Positions 18,412-27,526 of a stretch of DNA of 64,000 bases are shown here, piece after piece (position 1 is the stretch's first letter; the number at the start of each line of letters is the position of its first letter). Below the pieces are notes generated by a model. The model made no database searches. It was not told where the DNA came from and saw only the letters and a list, made by a program, of their open reading frames with translations. Origin of the DNA: Bilabrum cf. latius (taxonomy: Eukaryota; Bigyra: Bicosoecida; Bigyra; Bicosoecida); contig OZ237755.1 of the NCBI GenBank assembly GCA_965178125.1, positions 620,001 to 684,000 of the forward strand, written 5' to 3'. The position numbers and the translations under genes were made by a program.

Positions 18412-19473
18412 ATGTTTAGTTACAGCGGAGGAGATGATTCAATACCCATTGCATACCGTAAATATACAGGTAATAACCAGCAAAGCAAGAATAAAATATT
18501 ATATTATGACAATGAATGTAAAAATAAAGAATTAGAGCCCGAAGATATTACAGATGACCAATTATATGCAATCTTTGGAACTCATGCGGTAAGATCAAAG
18601 AAAGCTAAAGAACAGAAAAAGCAAGAATTAATAAATTTATATAATGGAACAGAAGAAGCCCAAAAATTCAACAGTGAAGAGATAAAAGATAAATCAATGT
18701 TTCGAGTTATTCCGTATTCACTAGGTCATACTGAAGATGACTCATTTAATAGATTCGTATTCTTTTTAAATGGTAAGTCTGGTTCTGGAAAGTCATATTT
18801 TTCAACTGAAATAATGGAAATGTCACGAAAATTTGGAATTAAAAAGATTTATGTGATCACGGATGTCAAAGATTCTAAATTTGGAAAAGTGAAATATTTA
18901 GATATTAATTCATTAGTTGGTGAAAATGTGAGCCATGAAGACGCAAAAAAAGAGTATGAAAAAGCAAAGATTAAATTTAAATACAAAAAGAAAATGTATG
19001 CAGATGACCCAGAAATGCTAATGAAGTTAGAATTAATGTTACATGATATGAAACCAGACGGAAAAGGCAAAGATAAATTTGAGTTTAAAATAGATCAAGA
19101 AGCAAGAGATGCTATATTTCAAGATTCATTAGTTTTATTTGATGATTACGAAAATAACCCAGATATTGGAAAGATTGAATTTTTAAGGGACACCCTATTA
19201 ACCAAGGGGAGACACACTAAGACTAATTTAATTATATGTAATCACAAAGGGTCAGATGGTGCACATATGAAGTTAATTAAAATTGAAACGACCGATTATG
19301 TATTTTTTAGTAAAGGTACAGACCATGAACGTAATTATTTATTAAGAACTTATTTAGGATTCAATAAAGAACAAATTAAAAGGGTTAAACTAGCATTGAA
19401 AAAATCTAGATGGATTAGTATAAACCCAGATATAGGCTATATGATAAGTCAAAAGGAAGCGATAAAAATTTAA
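18412..19473 (+). CDS. FtsK/HerA-type genome-packaging ATPase
   Basis: 353 residues, TAA stop. Walker A GKSGSGKS lies at 121-128, directly after a hydrophobic strand (RFVFFLN). Walker B LVLFDDYEN is near 240-248, followed by GRHTKTNLIICNHKGSDG, the usual sensor strand of A32/HerA-type packaging ATPases. Length and layout match the virophage and Polinton-like ATPases. It would drive DNA into the preformed capsid. The protease gene follows on the same strand with a 31-bp gap. TCTA sites precede it within about 40 bp. Confidence 0.88.
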   Translation: MFSYSGGDDSIPIAYRKYTGNNQQSKNKILYYDNECKNKELEPEDITDDQLYAIFGTHAVRSKKAKEQKKQELINLYNGTEEAQKFNSEEIKDKSMFRVIPYSLGHTEDDSFNRFVFFLNGKSGSGKSYFSTEIMEMSRKFGIKKIYVITDVKDSKFGKVKYLDINSLVGENVSHEDAKKEYEKAKIKFKYKKKMYADDPEMLMKLELMLHDMKPDGKGKDKFEFKIDQEARDAIFQDSLVLFDDYENNPDIGKIEFLRDTLLTKGRHTKTNLIICNHKGSDGAHMKLIKIETTDYVFFSKGTDHERNYLLRTYLGFNKEQIKRVKLALKKSRWISINPDIGYMISQKEAIKI

Positions 19474-19504
19474 GTTATAATAATTTTCTTAACTATTTAT
19501 ATTA

Positions 19505-20068
19505 ATGGATAGCGAAGAATTAAAAAAACTTGTTGGAACATATCTTAGTCCTCAAGAATTAAAAGAACTATGGAACAAACATCCACACACCAAAGGTTCA
19601 GCTCCTCGTGTTGTATTATATGACGATATTATAAATTCTCCATCAATTAAATCATTATTTCAAGGAGATAATAAATTAATTGTATTTTATCCAATGATTA
19701 AACAAGGAAATGCAACATCGGGGCATTATGTAGCTTTAACAAAAAAGGGAAATACTATTTATTTTTATGATAGTTACGGCGGACTCCCTGATGTTGGGCA
19801 AAAAAAATATGCAGATTTGAATTTATATCAAGAATCTAATAATACACTGATTAGACATTTATTAGATAGTGGATATGACGTGGATTATTCACCATATAAG
19901 CATCAAGGAGAAGGTTCTCATATAGCGAGTTGTGGAAGGCACTCATTAAACCGCGTACACTATGCCGATCTTACAAATGATCAATATAATCAACTAATGC
20001 AAGAGGCAAAAAAGAAACTTAAAAATAGACATTCAATAGATGAAATAGTTACGATGGCTTTTCATTAA
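19505..20068 (+). CDS. Adenain-like (Ulp1-fold) cysteine protease
   Basis: 187 residues, TAA stop. The catalytic order His-Asp-Cys is visible: H74 in SGHYVALTK, D89 in YFYDSYGG, C143 in HIASCGRHSLN, with Gln134 as oxyanion candidate. This is the arrangement of adenovirus protease and its virophage/Polinton relatives, which mature capsid proteins at Gly-Gly sites. Candidate substrates here are the MCP tail, the basic core protein and the lipase, all with GG motifs. Confidence 0.85.
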   Translation: MDSEELKKLVGTYLSPQELKELWNKHPHTKGSAPRVVLYDDIINSPSIKSLFQGDNKLIVFYPMIKQGNATSGHYVALTKKGNTIYFYDSYGGLPDVGQKKYADLNLYQESNNTLIRHLLDSGYDVDYSPYKHQGEGSHIASCGRHSLNRVHYADLTNDQYNQLMQEAKKKLKNRHSIDEIVTMAFH

Positions 20069-20396
20069 GGAGTATAAAAAAGCGATAGAGTCAAGCCTCC
20101 ATATATTGAACTCTTAATATTTACAATTAAGTTAAATCCAAATTCGTACTTATTGCACCCTTTTGATTCTCCGAATCAAGAGGGTGCAAAAGTACGAATT
20201 TGGATTTAACTAATATACCGTATTTTCTAAATTCGTATTTTTGCACCTTTTAGGTAGAATTTATAGCCCATAGAATTTAACGCCTTTTATGATTAATCAT
20301 TATCACTTTTTAGTCAGAATTTAACGCCTTTTTTGGTGGTAAAACGCGGGGGTAAAATATCTAAAGAAAAAAATATATAGTATTTATATATATAAA
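20069..20396. other. Provirus intergenic region with a long hairpin
   Basis: 328 bp without a coding frame, between the protease and the primase-helicase. It holds the hairpin at 20131-20210 and two further half-copies of its AATTCGTATTTTTGCACC arm (near 20230). Direct position upstream of the replication gene makes it a candidate origin or early-promoter region. Confidence 0.5.
20131..20210. repeat. 80-bp internal hairpin related to the TIR hairpin
   Basis: GTTAAATCCAAATTCGTACT pairs with its complement at 20191-20210, and the inner arms GCACCCTTTTGATTC/GAATCAAGAGGGTGC extend the stem to a tiny loop. The inner arms match the hairpin in both TIRs. Confidence 0.75.
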
Positions 20397-23318
20397 ATGT
20401 CAGAATTCAAAGTAACAAAACTATTAAACCTTGAATGGTACAAGAACACAAAAAAATCTAACTGGTCAGGTGCTCAGGATCACGTAATCAAGAATAGAAA
20501 AGATAAAGAAATGGTTATTAAATCATGGACTAAAAAGCACGGTCAAATGTGGACATCATGCAAACCAGAAATGGCGAAGAAACTATTAAACAAAAACCGC
20601 GGAATTTATGAGTACATTATAGATTATCCTTTTAAAGTTTATTTCGATATTGACCATAAAGGAAAAGATGAAACTTTATTAAATACGGTTCTTGATAATA
20701 TTAAATCTAGTTTTCCAAATGCAAAAATTGCAGTTAGTGGATCTATTACAGACGAAAAAACAAGTTATCATATAACACTTAATAATTATGTTATTGAAAA
20801 TGAAGAACAAAGAACCGAATTTTTAGGATGGCTTAAAGATCAAGGCAAACCATACGATCCATGTGTATATAAAAAAAACCAAACTATGAAATGCCCTAAT
20901 CAGTCAAAACAAAATAGAGAAATTCAAAAGATTATTAGTGATGACAATTTAGAACATCATTTAATAAGTTCTTTTATTCCTTCTCATACTGAACCATTCC
21001 CCAAACTTCTTACAAGCAATAAATTAAATGAAATTAAACAAGAAAATCAAAGAAAAGGATTCGATATTTCAAAACTCCCAAAATTAACCCTTAAAATTCC
21101 CAATTCAACCAGCTTAAACCCTGATGCTTTAGAACTTCTTAACTTAGCCCCTCTCAATGAGAATTTTGATCATGGATATACACATTTTGCTTGTCGTTTT
21201 GCTTTCCATAATGATATATGCTTTAATGATTTTTGGAAATGGAACAGTAAAAAGAATAATTCTAATGATCGTATGGCTAAGTGGTTTAAACATTGGGACA
21301 AAATGGAAACGTTCCCCCCTGTATCTATATCAAACTTTCAATTTATGCTTTATAAGTTTTACCCTGATATTTACAAAACTAGAGCATTTAGAAAATTCAA
21401 ACAGATGACAGATATTAAATATGATACATTAACTGAATATTTAACCGTTCAAGATATTGACACATTACATAAATATAGTATATTGGCCCATCCCATGGGT
21501 TGCGGTAAGACGACCAATGTCATAAATTATATTTGTAAGAATAAAAACAAAAATGCAATTTGGATAACTCCACGCCGTGCATTGGCAAGAAACACAGCCC
21601 AAAGATGCGACAATGCAGGACTTGAAATGAAAAATTATTTAGATTACAAAAACAGCAGGGAAAAAATGGAGGAATTACCACAACAACAACAATTAATTAT
21701 TAATACTCAATCTTTGTTTTATCTTCATGATAATGAAGAAGAGGCAAAATATGACATTGTTGTTATTGATGAAATTGAAACAGTTCTTAAATCATGGACA
21801 GCATATACAACATTCAAAGGTAAGAATTTAGAAAAATGTTGGACCACTTTTATTAAAATTCTTAAGTCAGCAAAAAAAGTTATTTTATTGGATGCTTTTA
21901 TTACTGATATTACATTAAACTTTATTGATCGTTTTGATGGTTCAGCTTATAAAAATATTATTGGAGCTAAAAATGCACCAGTTGGACGTAAAATGAAGTT
22001 TTTGACTGAAAGAACACTTTCAGTATGGCTTAAATATATTATTGATGACTTGAAGAATGAAAAGAAATTATTTATTTTTTATCCTTATAAAAAGGATTCT
22101 TCTAAATTTCCATCAATGGAAAAATTAAAGGCAGAACTGGAAAAGAAAACAGAAAAAAAGGGTATTTGTTACCATGGAGACAGTGGTGTCAATGTTAATA
22201 ATACATTAAAAGATGTAAATAAGCATTGGTCAGATTATGATTTTATTTTAACTAATAGTAAAATCACGGTTGGAGTAAATTATGATAAAAAGAAATTCGA
22301 TCGTGTATATTTGGCATTGTCTGGGTTTAGTTCTCCACGTGATGTGATCCAAGCATCTTATAGAATCCGTAATATATCCGACAATGAAGTAATATCAACA
22401 ATTTTAAATTTAAATAAATTTTCAGGAACTGATGAAAGCTATAGAGTCAAAGACAAGAATTTTAAAAAGCTTGTTAATGATTTAATGGTCGAGGATTCCT
22501 CCCCAATTGTTGAAACATTTAAATTATTTTCACATAAAGCACATTATAAATTTATTGATGTTCCTATTCATTTAAATAAAAAAGAAGAAAGAGAATATTT
22601 GAAATACCTTCAAGAGGATGACACATATTACAGCTGGGATTCAATCCCTTGTTTTAACAAAAAATATAAAGAACTTGCAGAAAAGGAAACAAAAAAGAAC
22701 CCATTGGATACTGATATTTTAGATGAAATAGAACAATTAAAAAAAAATGAAATTGAAGCGGTACAATCTAGAATATACGCAGGTTGTGCATCAATGGAAG
22801 ACACGTTGACAATGCAAAAGTATTATTTCCAAAAGGTATTTAATGAAAAAACAACAGTGGAACAAATGGCTAAAGCTTGGGATGGTAAATATAATGAATT
22901 CATTAATAAGTACATTTTTTTTTTCAATATCGAAATCAAAAAAGGAGCTGTTCATTTAAAAGAAACCTCAAAAATGAAGAACATATTAGATCAATTGAAT
23001 CTAAATTTAAATTCAACAGTTGAAAAGATTGAAAAATGCAAATTAACAGACAAACAAAAAGAAGAAATTAATAATTATATTTTGGATAACAACAAATTAA
23101 ATAACTCATCTAGTATTAAATATATTAGTAAACTTATCAATACATTTTTTGGTGGTTATCATATCACTTATAAACAAACCAAAAGCAGAAATGGAGAATA
23201 TAAAAGATCAAATAAATTCAGTCAAATGATTGAATTCTGTCAAGATCATATTTATGACTTTGAAGATGATAATGAAGAAGACGACGGAGTTTTTCATGAA
23301 GATGATTTATTTGAATAA
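20397..23318 (+). CDS. Primase-helicase (AEP primase plus origin-binding-protein-like SF2 helicase)
   Basis: 973 residues, TAA stop. The N-terminal part has archaeo-eukaryotic primase signatures: VYFDID at 81-86 (metal-binding D-x-D) and SYHITL near 124 (s-x-H). The C-terminal part is an SF2-type helicase: Walker A MGCGKTT near 365-371, TPRRALARN (motif Ia), VVIDEIETV near 455 (motif II), VILLDAF, and QASYRIRNI near 650 (motif VI). The DEIE motif and the DAF strand resemble herpesvirus-type origin-binding helicases. It is the only replication enzyme seen; there is no PolB. The upstream region has the hairpin and no clear TCTA site. Confidence 0.8.
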   Translation: MSEFKVTKLLNLEWYKNTKKSNWSGAQDHVIKNRKDKEMVIKSWTKKHGQMWTSCKPEMAKKLLNKNRGIYEYIIDYPFKVYFDIDHKGKDETLLNTVLDNIKSSFPNAKIAVSGSITDEKTSYHITLNNYVIENEEQRTEFLGWLKDQGKPYDPCVYKKNQTMKCPNQSKQNREIQKIISDDNLEHHLISSFIPSHTEPFPKLLTSNKLNEIKQENQRKGFDISKLPKLTLKIPNSTSLNPDALELLNLAPLNENFDHGYTHFACRFAFHNDICFNDFWKWNSKKNNSNDRMAKWFKHWDKMETFPPVSISNFQFMLYKFYPDIYKTRAFRKFKQMTDIKYDTLTEYLTVQDIDTLHKYSILAHPMGCGKTTNVINYICKNKNKNAIWITPRRALARNTAQRCDNAGLEMKNYLDYKNSREKMEELPQQQQLIINTQSLFYLHDNEEEAKYDIVVIDEIETVLKSWTAYTTFKGKNLEKCWTTFIKILKSAKKVILLDAFITDITLNFIDRFDGSAYKNIIGAKNAPVGRKMKFLTERTLSVWLKYIIDDLKNEKKLFIFYPYKKDSSKFPSMEKLKAELEKKTEKKGICYHGDSGVNVNNTLKDVNKHWSDYDFILTNSKITVGVNYDKKKFDRVYLALSGFSSPRDVIQASYRIRNISDNEVISTILNLNKFSGTDESYRVKDKNFKKLVNDLMVEDSSPIVETFKLFSHKAHYKFIDVPIHLNKKEEREYLKYLQEDDTYYSWDSIPCFNKKYKELAEKETKKNPLDTDILDEIEQLKKNEIEAVQSRIYAGCASMEDTLTMQKYYFQKVFNEKTTVEQMAKAWDGKYNEFINKYIFFFNIEIKKGAVHLKETSKMKNILDQLNLNLNSTVEKIEKCKLTDKQKEEINNYILDNNKLNNSSSIKYISKLINTFFGGYHITYKQTKSRNGEYKRSNKFSQMIEFCQDHIYDFEDDNEEDDGVFHEDDLFE

Positions 23319-23435
23319 AAAAAAAGAATATTACAAGAGAACTAATGAAATAATTTAATTAGAAAATACATCATTATTAACAGTTTAAAACGTACTTAAA
23401 CAATATTTTTTATATAAGCATATATTATATAAAGA

Positions 23436-24419
23436 ATGTCTTTTTATGAAAAAATACAAAATCTTGAACCTAAAATGTCTATTTTTGATAAAATACAAAA
23501 AATAAAGCCCAATCTTGCCGAAAAAAGCATAGATGATTATATTAGAATCTATGAAAAAATAGAGAAACAAGATAAACCAATAATTGAATACTTAAAAGAT
23601 GATGTACCACAATCTAACCAATCATCTTTTTTACATAAATATATAACAGTTTGTAAGGCAATAAATAAACATTATGATGAAACATTAAATAAACAATTAA
23701 TTGAATTGAAAAAAAACAACAAATATTATAATAAAAATGCCAAGGAACATATCAAAGGTTTTAAATATTTTGATATTGAAAAGAAATTAAAAGAAATTGA
23801 AGGAGGCAATAATAATAAAATGAATGAATATAGAGCATGGCTTTTATCTCTTTACGCATATATGCCACCTCTTAGAGTCACGGAATGGTTAACAACTAAA
23901 ATATTAGATACTGACAACCACGAAGAAGAAAATAAATTATTGTTAGATGATAAAGAGATCCACATATACGATCATAAAACTAAAAAGTCTAACGGTGTCA
24001 AATATATTAAAGTTCCAGATAGTGTTATTTATTATTGTAAGCATTTTAAAGAAAAATATAAATGTGAATATGTTTTATCTCCATTCAAGAATCCAAATAA
24101 AAAAAATGATCAATCCAGTATAACAAAAATATTAAACAAGATTTTCAAAAAGAAAGTTTCTATTAATGATTTTAGAAATGTATATATTAGTGAGAAAATG
24201 AATAAAGGAACGTTATTTACTAATGATGAAAGAGAAGACTTAGCCCGTGTTATGGGAAATTCACCAAGCACTCAAATGTTAACATACACTAAATATTGTC
24301 AATCTAATAATAATGATAAAAAACCAGAAGATGCTATATTATCTATGATTAATGATAAGTCAAAACAGGAACAAATAAAAATATTATTAAATTGCATGAA
24401 TAAATTGAATTCATCTTAA
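23436..24419 (+). CDS. Tyrosine recombinase of the provirus
   Basis: 327 residues, TAA stop. The Arg I box is PPLRVTEW (near 145), Lys-containing beta-hairpin DHKTKKSNGVKY follows, then NDFRNVYIS (the H-x-x-R box with Asn in place of His), and GNSPSTQMLTYTKY with the nucleophile tyrosine near the end. It differs from the Ngaro recombinase and has AT-rich codons like its neighbours, so it belongs to the provirus. Its last 9 bp overlap the convergent DDE integrase gene. It could resolve concatemers or hairpin/TIR structures rather than integrate. Confidence 0.75.
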   Translation: MSFYEKIQNLEPKMSIFDKIQKIKPNLAEKSIDDYIRIYEKIEKQDKPIIEYLKDDVPQSNQSSFLHKYITVCKAINKHYDETLNKQLIELKKNNKYYNKNAKEHIKGFKYFDIEKKLKEIEGGNNNKMNEYRAWLLSLYAYMPPLRVTEWLTTKILDTDNHEEENKLLLDDKEIHIYDHKTKKSNGVKYIKVPDSVIYYCKHFKEKYKCEYVLSPFKNPNKKNDQSSITKILNKIFKKKVSINDFRNVYISEKMNKGTLFTNDEREDLARVMGNSPSTQMLTYTKYCQSNNNDKKPEDAILSMINDKSKQEQIKILLNCMNKLNSS

Positions 24420-25589
24420 ATCAAAGTCAAAGGTTTCAGTTTTTGGATACCATTTCACAGAATATAAACGTTCATAAGTTCTAACCATTTTAGGAACATC
24501 TTCCATTAAATTCTTTCTTGGCTCTATTGTAGGCGTTTTATAACCCTTCCATAGAACATAATAACTAGGTTCGCCATCTCTGTATGTAGGTTTAAGTAAT
24601 TTTGAAATAACCCATTTTTGTTCTTCTTTTTGCTCATTCATTACATATTTAATTTTTTGCAGATCTTCATTATAATATCTACCTTTTAATCCTTTAATTT
24701 TATATGAAGGCACACTATAAGTTTTCTTTGGTTTGTATACTTCTTGAATTTCATATATTTTTTTACTGAAATTTTGACCTCTGTTTAAATTATCCTCAAG
24801 GTTTGCCATTCTTACTTTATCCCCTTTTTTTAATATATGACTTTCATTCACTAATTTATTTTTTGCTTCTTTTCTAGTATTTTTATAAACCTGTTCCCAT
24901 AACTTTTTATTTTTAATAATTTCATTTGGCGTAAATTTAGTTATTCTTGATTTAGAATTATTATAAGCATCTACAAGATCCCAAATAAGATTAACCCAAT
25001 CTTTATTAAGCTGTAAAGACTTATTGATCATGCGTTTTAGAGTACCATTAAAACGTTCAATACCACCGTTTGACTCGGGTGAATAGGGATTACTGAATAC
25101 TTGTTTTATTCCTTCTTTTTTTAACATTTTAGTCATAACCGAATTTTTAAATTCACTCCCATTATCAGATCTAATAATTGATGGTTTTTTATTTAATTGT
25201 CCAATCATTAATTTTAATGCTTTTGATACGGTTTCTTTTTTCTTATTGTTAATAGGAAATGCAAAACCCTCTTTACTAAAAAGGTCTATGCCAGTTAACA
25301 AGTACTTTTTATTATTTTTTTCGATATCTTGGACATTTACTAAATCTACAGCGAACTGCTCGTAAGGTCTTTTTAATACTGTTGCTTGAACTGTTTTCTT
25401 TTGTTTAATTGGTTTGTATAATTGATAATTTTCTTGAGATTTTAACCAGTTCATTATTTGTCGTCTGCTTATATCGTAACCTCTTGATTTAACTAATTCA
25501 TATAATTTATCACGACCAAATAAAAAATGTTCATCATAATATATATTACTTAAAATTTCCCTTTGTTCTTTCGAAAGTGGAGGAGTCAT
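24411..25589 (-). CDS. DDE (rve) integrase with C-terminal chromodomain
   Basis: 392 residues, TGA stop. The catalytic triad is D82 (FAVDLVN), D142 (IIRSDNGSEF) and E178 (SNGGIERFNG), exactly D-35-E between the last two. An N-terminal helix-turn-helix-like region precedes it. Residues about 330-385 (VISKLLKPTYRDGEPSYYVL, then WKGY and WYPK) form a chromodomain, which targets histone marks in retrotransposon and Maverick/mavirus integrases. It explains the 5-bp duplication. A TTTCTA motif lies 21 bp upstream. All catalytic residues are present. Confidence 0.92.
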   Translation of the reverse strand: MTPPLSKEQREILSNIYYDEHFLFGRDKLYELVKSRGYDISRRQIMNWLKSQENYQLYKPIKQKKTVQATVLKRPYEQFAVDLVNVQDIEKNNKKYLLTGIDLFSKEGFAFPINNKKKETVSKALKLMIGQLNKKPSIIRSDNGSEFKNSVMTKMLKKEGIKQVFSNPYSPESNGGIERFNGTLKRMINKSLQLNKDWVNLIWDLVDAYNNSKSRITKFTPNEIIKNKKLWEQVYKNTRKEAKNKLVNESHILKKGDKVRMANLEDNLNRGQNFSKKIYEIQEVYKPKKTYSVPSYKIKGLKGRYYNEDLQKIKYVMNEQKEEQKWVISKLLKPTYRDGEPSYYVLWKGYKTPTIEPRKNLMEDVPKMVRTYERLYSVKWYPKTETFDFDLR

Positions 25590-25609
25590 AAATACTAATA
25601 ATTTTAGTT

Positions 25610-25614
25610 TAGAA
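25610..25614 (-). promoter_or_regulatory. TCTA promoter motif (integrase)
   Basis: Minus strand ATTTATTTCTAAAC, 21 bp before the ATG at 25589; the longest spacing of the set. Confidence 0.5.
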
Positions 25615-25662
25615 ATAAATCTAAATTAAAATCTTTTAATTAACACAATAACATTAATTTAT

Positions 25663-27456
25663 TTACATTTGGTCAAGCATTTTTTTAAGTTGGGCTTTGC
25701 TTAGCTTTTTGCCTCCTTTATTTTTACCTGAACCGATATTTAGTAGATCACCCCCTTTCTTTGTGGTTTTCTTACCTTTTCCATAACCAAATCTAGAAAC
25801 AAAATCGCCAATTGCTGAGCCGTCGGCTACCTGAGGGGCAAGACCTGAATTTCTTAGGGTTCTAGATACTGCTTTAACCTCTGGTCTTTGTAATTGACGA
25901 CCAAGCCATGTAAGGCCTGACCAAACGCTGTTTCCTAGGTCTCTAAAGGAGAAACCACCGACAATATGGTTATCTTGAGCGGTATTTTCAGAGTATACAA
26001 CGGGTGCTTTAGATAATACTTCACCAGAAATGAGAGGTCTCATAGATTTATAAGTGCCATTGTCACCTTCATTGAATAAAACAAGATCGTCATAATATGC
26101 TAGAACATTAAGTGTATAATTTCCAGTTACTGGACAATCCAATAGAGTTTTAACTTTCATAGTAAATGTCTCGTTTGCGTGACTAATAAAGGCTTGTTGA
26201 GATGCCGCAGGAATGTCTGAAGGCTTAATAATTAGCACTGAACCAAGCCCGAATATACCATCACCCACTTGTTGCTGGGAAAATTTTGCGTACCTTTCGT
26301 TGTATCCGTTGGACGCTGACATTTCATAAAGTTGGCTTTGCGTGTAGTTACTAAAGATGTCTTCTTTCTGGGCTGTTCCGATAGAAAGGTTTTTAATTGA
26401 TGCGTATTCATCAGGTTGTCCATAACTTAAACCATCGGTTAGTTTTTCTCTTTTAGCATATATGAAAAGTGCAGTAGGTACACTATTAAGTACAAATGTG
26501 CTTGTTTCTATTGTTCTTTGGGTAACAGTACCACCAGATACAATATTTTGAGATTGAGAAACCAACTTAGTTACTTCGGGTGCATTATATACGATTTCTT
26601 CAGGAATGATTGGGTTTAAGCTTGGATTCCATGTGTGCACAAGTAAACTATATTTAGAAGATGTACATTCAACGGTGGTTGTAGCGTCAACTGCTGTTGT
26701 GTCAGCAACTAAAAAGTCACCAACCAAGCCAGTCAATGCCTTAATGTCAAATTGACACTTGAAGTCCTTTAGGTTTCTAAAGGGTACTGGATTAGGGTTA
26801 TGGTATTGGAAAGGTTGAGCTAATATAACCTCTCTATAGATGACTTTTAATGCAACTTTTACAAAACCTGCCTCATCTGCACTAACTTCAACATCTGAGA
26901 AAGTCCAGTTATTCCCGAGCCCGTTAGATGAAACGGTATCAACAGCATTTGCACCCTCACGCAATGAGTTATTAATAAATTTATCTGTGTAGGTAGTCAT
27001 AAATTGACCAGCTGGAGCATCAGACAAACGCATCAATTGAGACAATGGTTGAGAATTTACAAAACACTCTGTTGTTTGTGATGGTCTGGAGCTGAACTCG
27101 TGCCCATTCATTTCTACCTTGGCATTATCAATAAGTCTATTTAATGCGAATTGTCTAATTCCGAATTTACCAAATAACGCTTTATTATTGGCAATCACCT
27201 CGCTATTAATTTTTCTTAATGTCAATGTGAGCTCTGCCTGAAGTTGTGGCACAGATTGCACATTGCCCTTAGGGAAATTATAATTAAATTCAATTGTTCC
27301 TGCTTGACCTTTATCAGGTGAGCCATTACTGGCTGGAATAACACGTCTTATAGACTCAGAATTAGAGGCTCTTGCCCCTAACATCACGTCTTTTGGCTCT
27401 TTAAATTTCTCGTTTGATGGCATCATAACGACCACATCTTTATAGTATTTTGACAT
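25663..27456 (-). CDS. Major capsid protein (double jelly-roll)
   Basis: 597 residues, TAA stop, the size of virophage hexon proteins. It begins with a long beta-rich body (EFNYNFPKGNVQSVPQLQAE, VEMNGHEFSSRP) consistent with two vertical jelly rolls. The C-terminal 110 residues turn basic and Gly-rich with KKGGDLL and NKGGKKL, which look like protease sites before a removable tail. It is next to the penton gene and under a T-rich TCTA motif, as in mavirus. Family assignment rests on size, position, fold-like pattern and the partner penton. Confidence 0.82.
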   Translation of the reverse strand: MSKYYKDVVVMMPSNEKFKEPKDVMLGARASNSESIRRVIPASNGSPDKGQAGTIEFNYNFPKGNVQSVPQLQAELTLTLRKINSEVIANNKALFGKFGIRQFALNRLIDNAKVEMNGHEFSSRPSQTTECFVNSQPLSQLMRLSDAPAGQFMTTYTDKFINNSLREGANAVDTVSSNGLGNNWTFSDVEVSADEAGFVKVALKVIYREVILAQPFQYHNPNPVPFRNLKDFKCQFDIKALTGLVGDFLVADTTAVDATTTVECTSSKYSLLVHTWNPSLNPIIPEEIVYNAPEVTKLVSQSQNIVSGGTVTQRTIETSTFVLNSVPTALFIYAKREKLTDGLSYGQPDEYASIKNLSIGTAQKEDIFSNYTQSQLYEMSASNGYNERYAKFSQQQVGDGIFGLGSVLIIKPSDIPAASQQAFISHANETFTMKVKTLLDCPVTGNYTLNVLAYYDDLVLFNEGDNGTYKSMRPLISGEVLSKAPVVYSENTAQDNHIVGGFSFRDLGNSVWSGLTWLGRQLQRPEVKAVSRTLRNSGLAPQVADGSAIGDFVSRFGYGKGKKTTKKGGDLLNIGSGKNKGGKKLSKAQLKKMLDQM

Positions 27457-27469
27457 AATAAATTAACAT

Positions 27470-27479
27470 TAGAAAAAAA
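27470..27479 (-). promoter_or_regulatory. T-rich TCTA late-type promoter (MCP)
   Basis: Minus strand TTTTTTTCTAATG, 14 bp before the ATG at 27456. Confidence 0.72.
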
Positions 27480-27526
27480 TTATTATATTTTTGTCTAATT
27501 GATTATTAAAACTTATATTATTTTTA

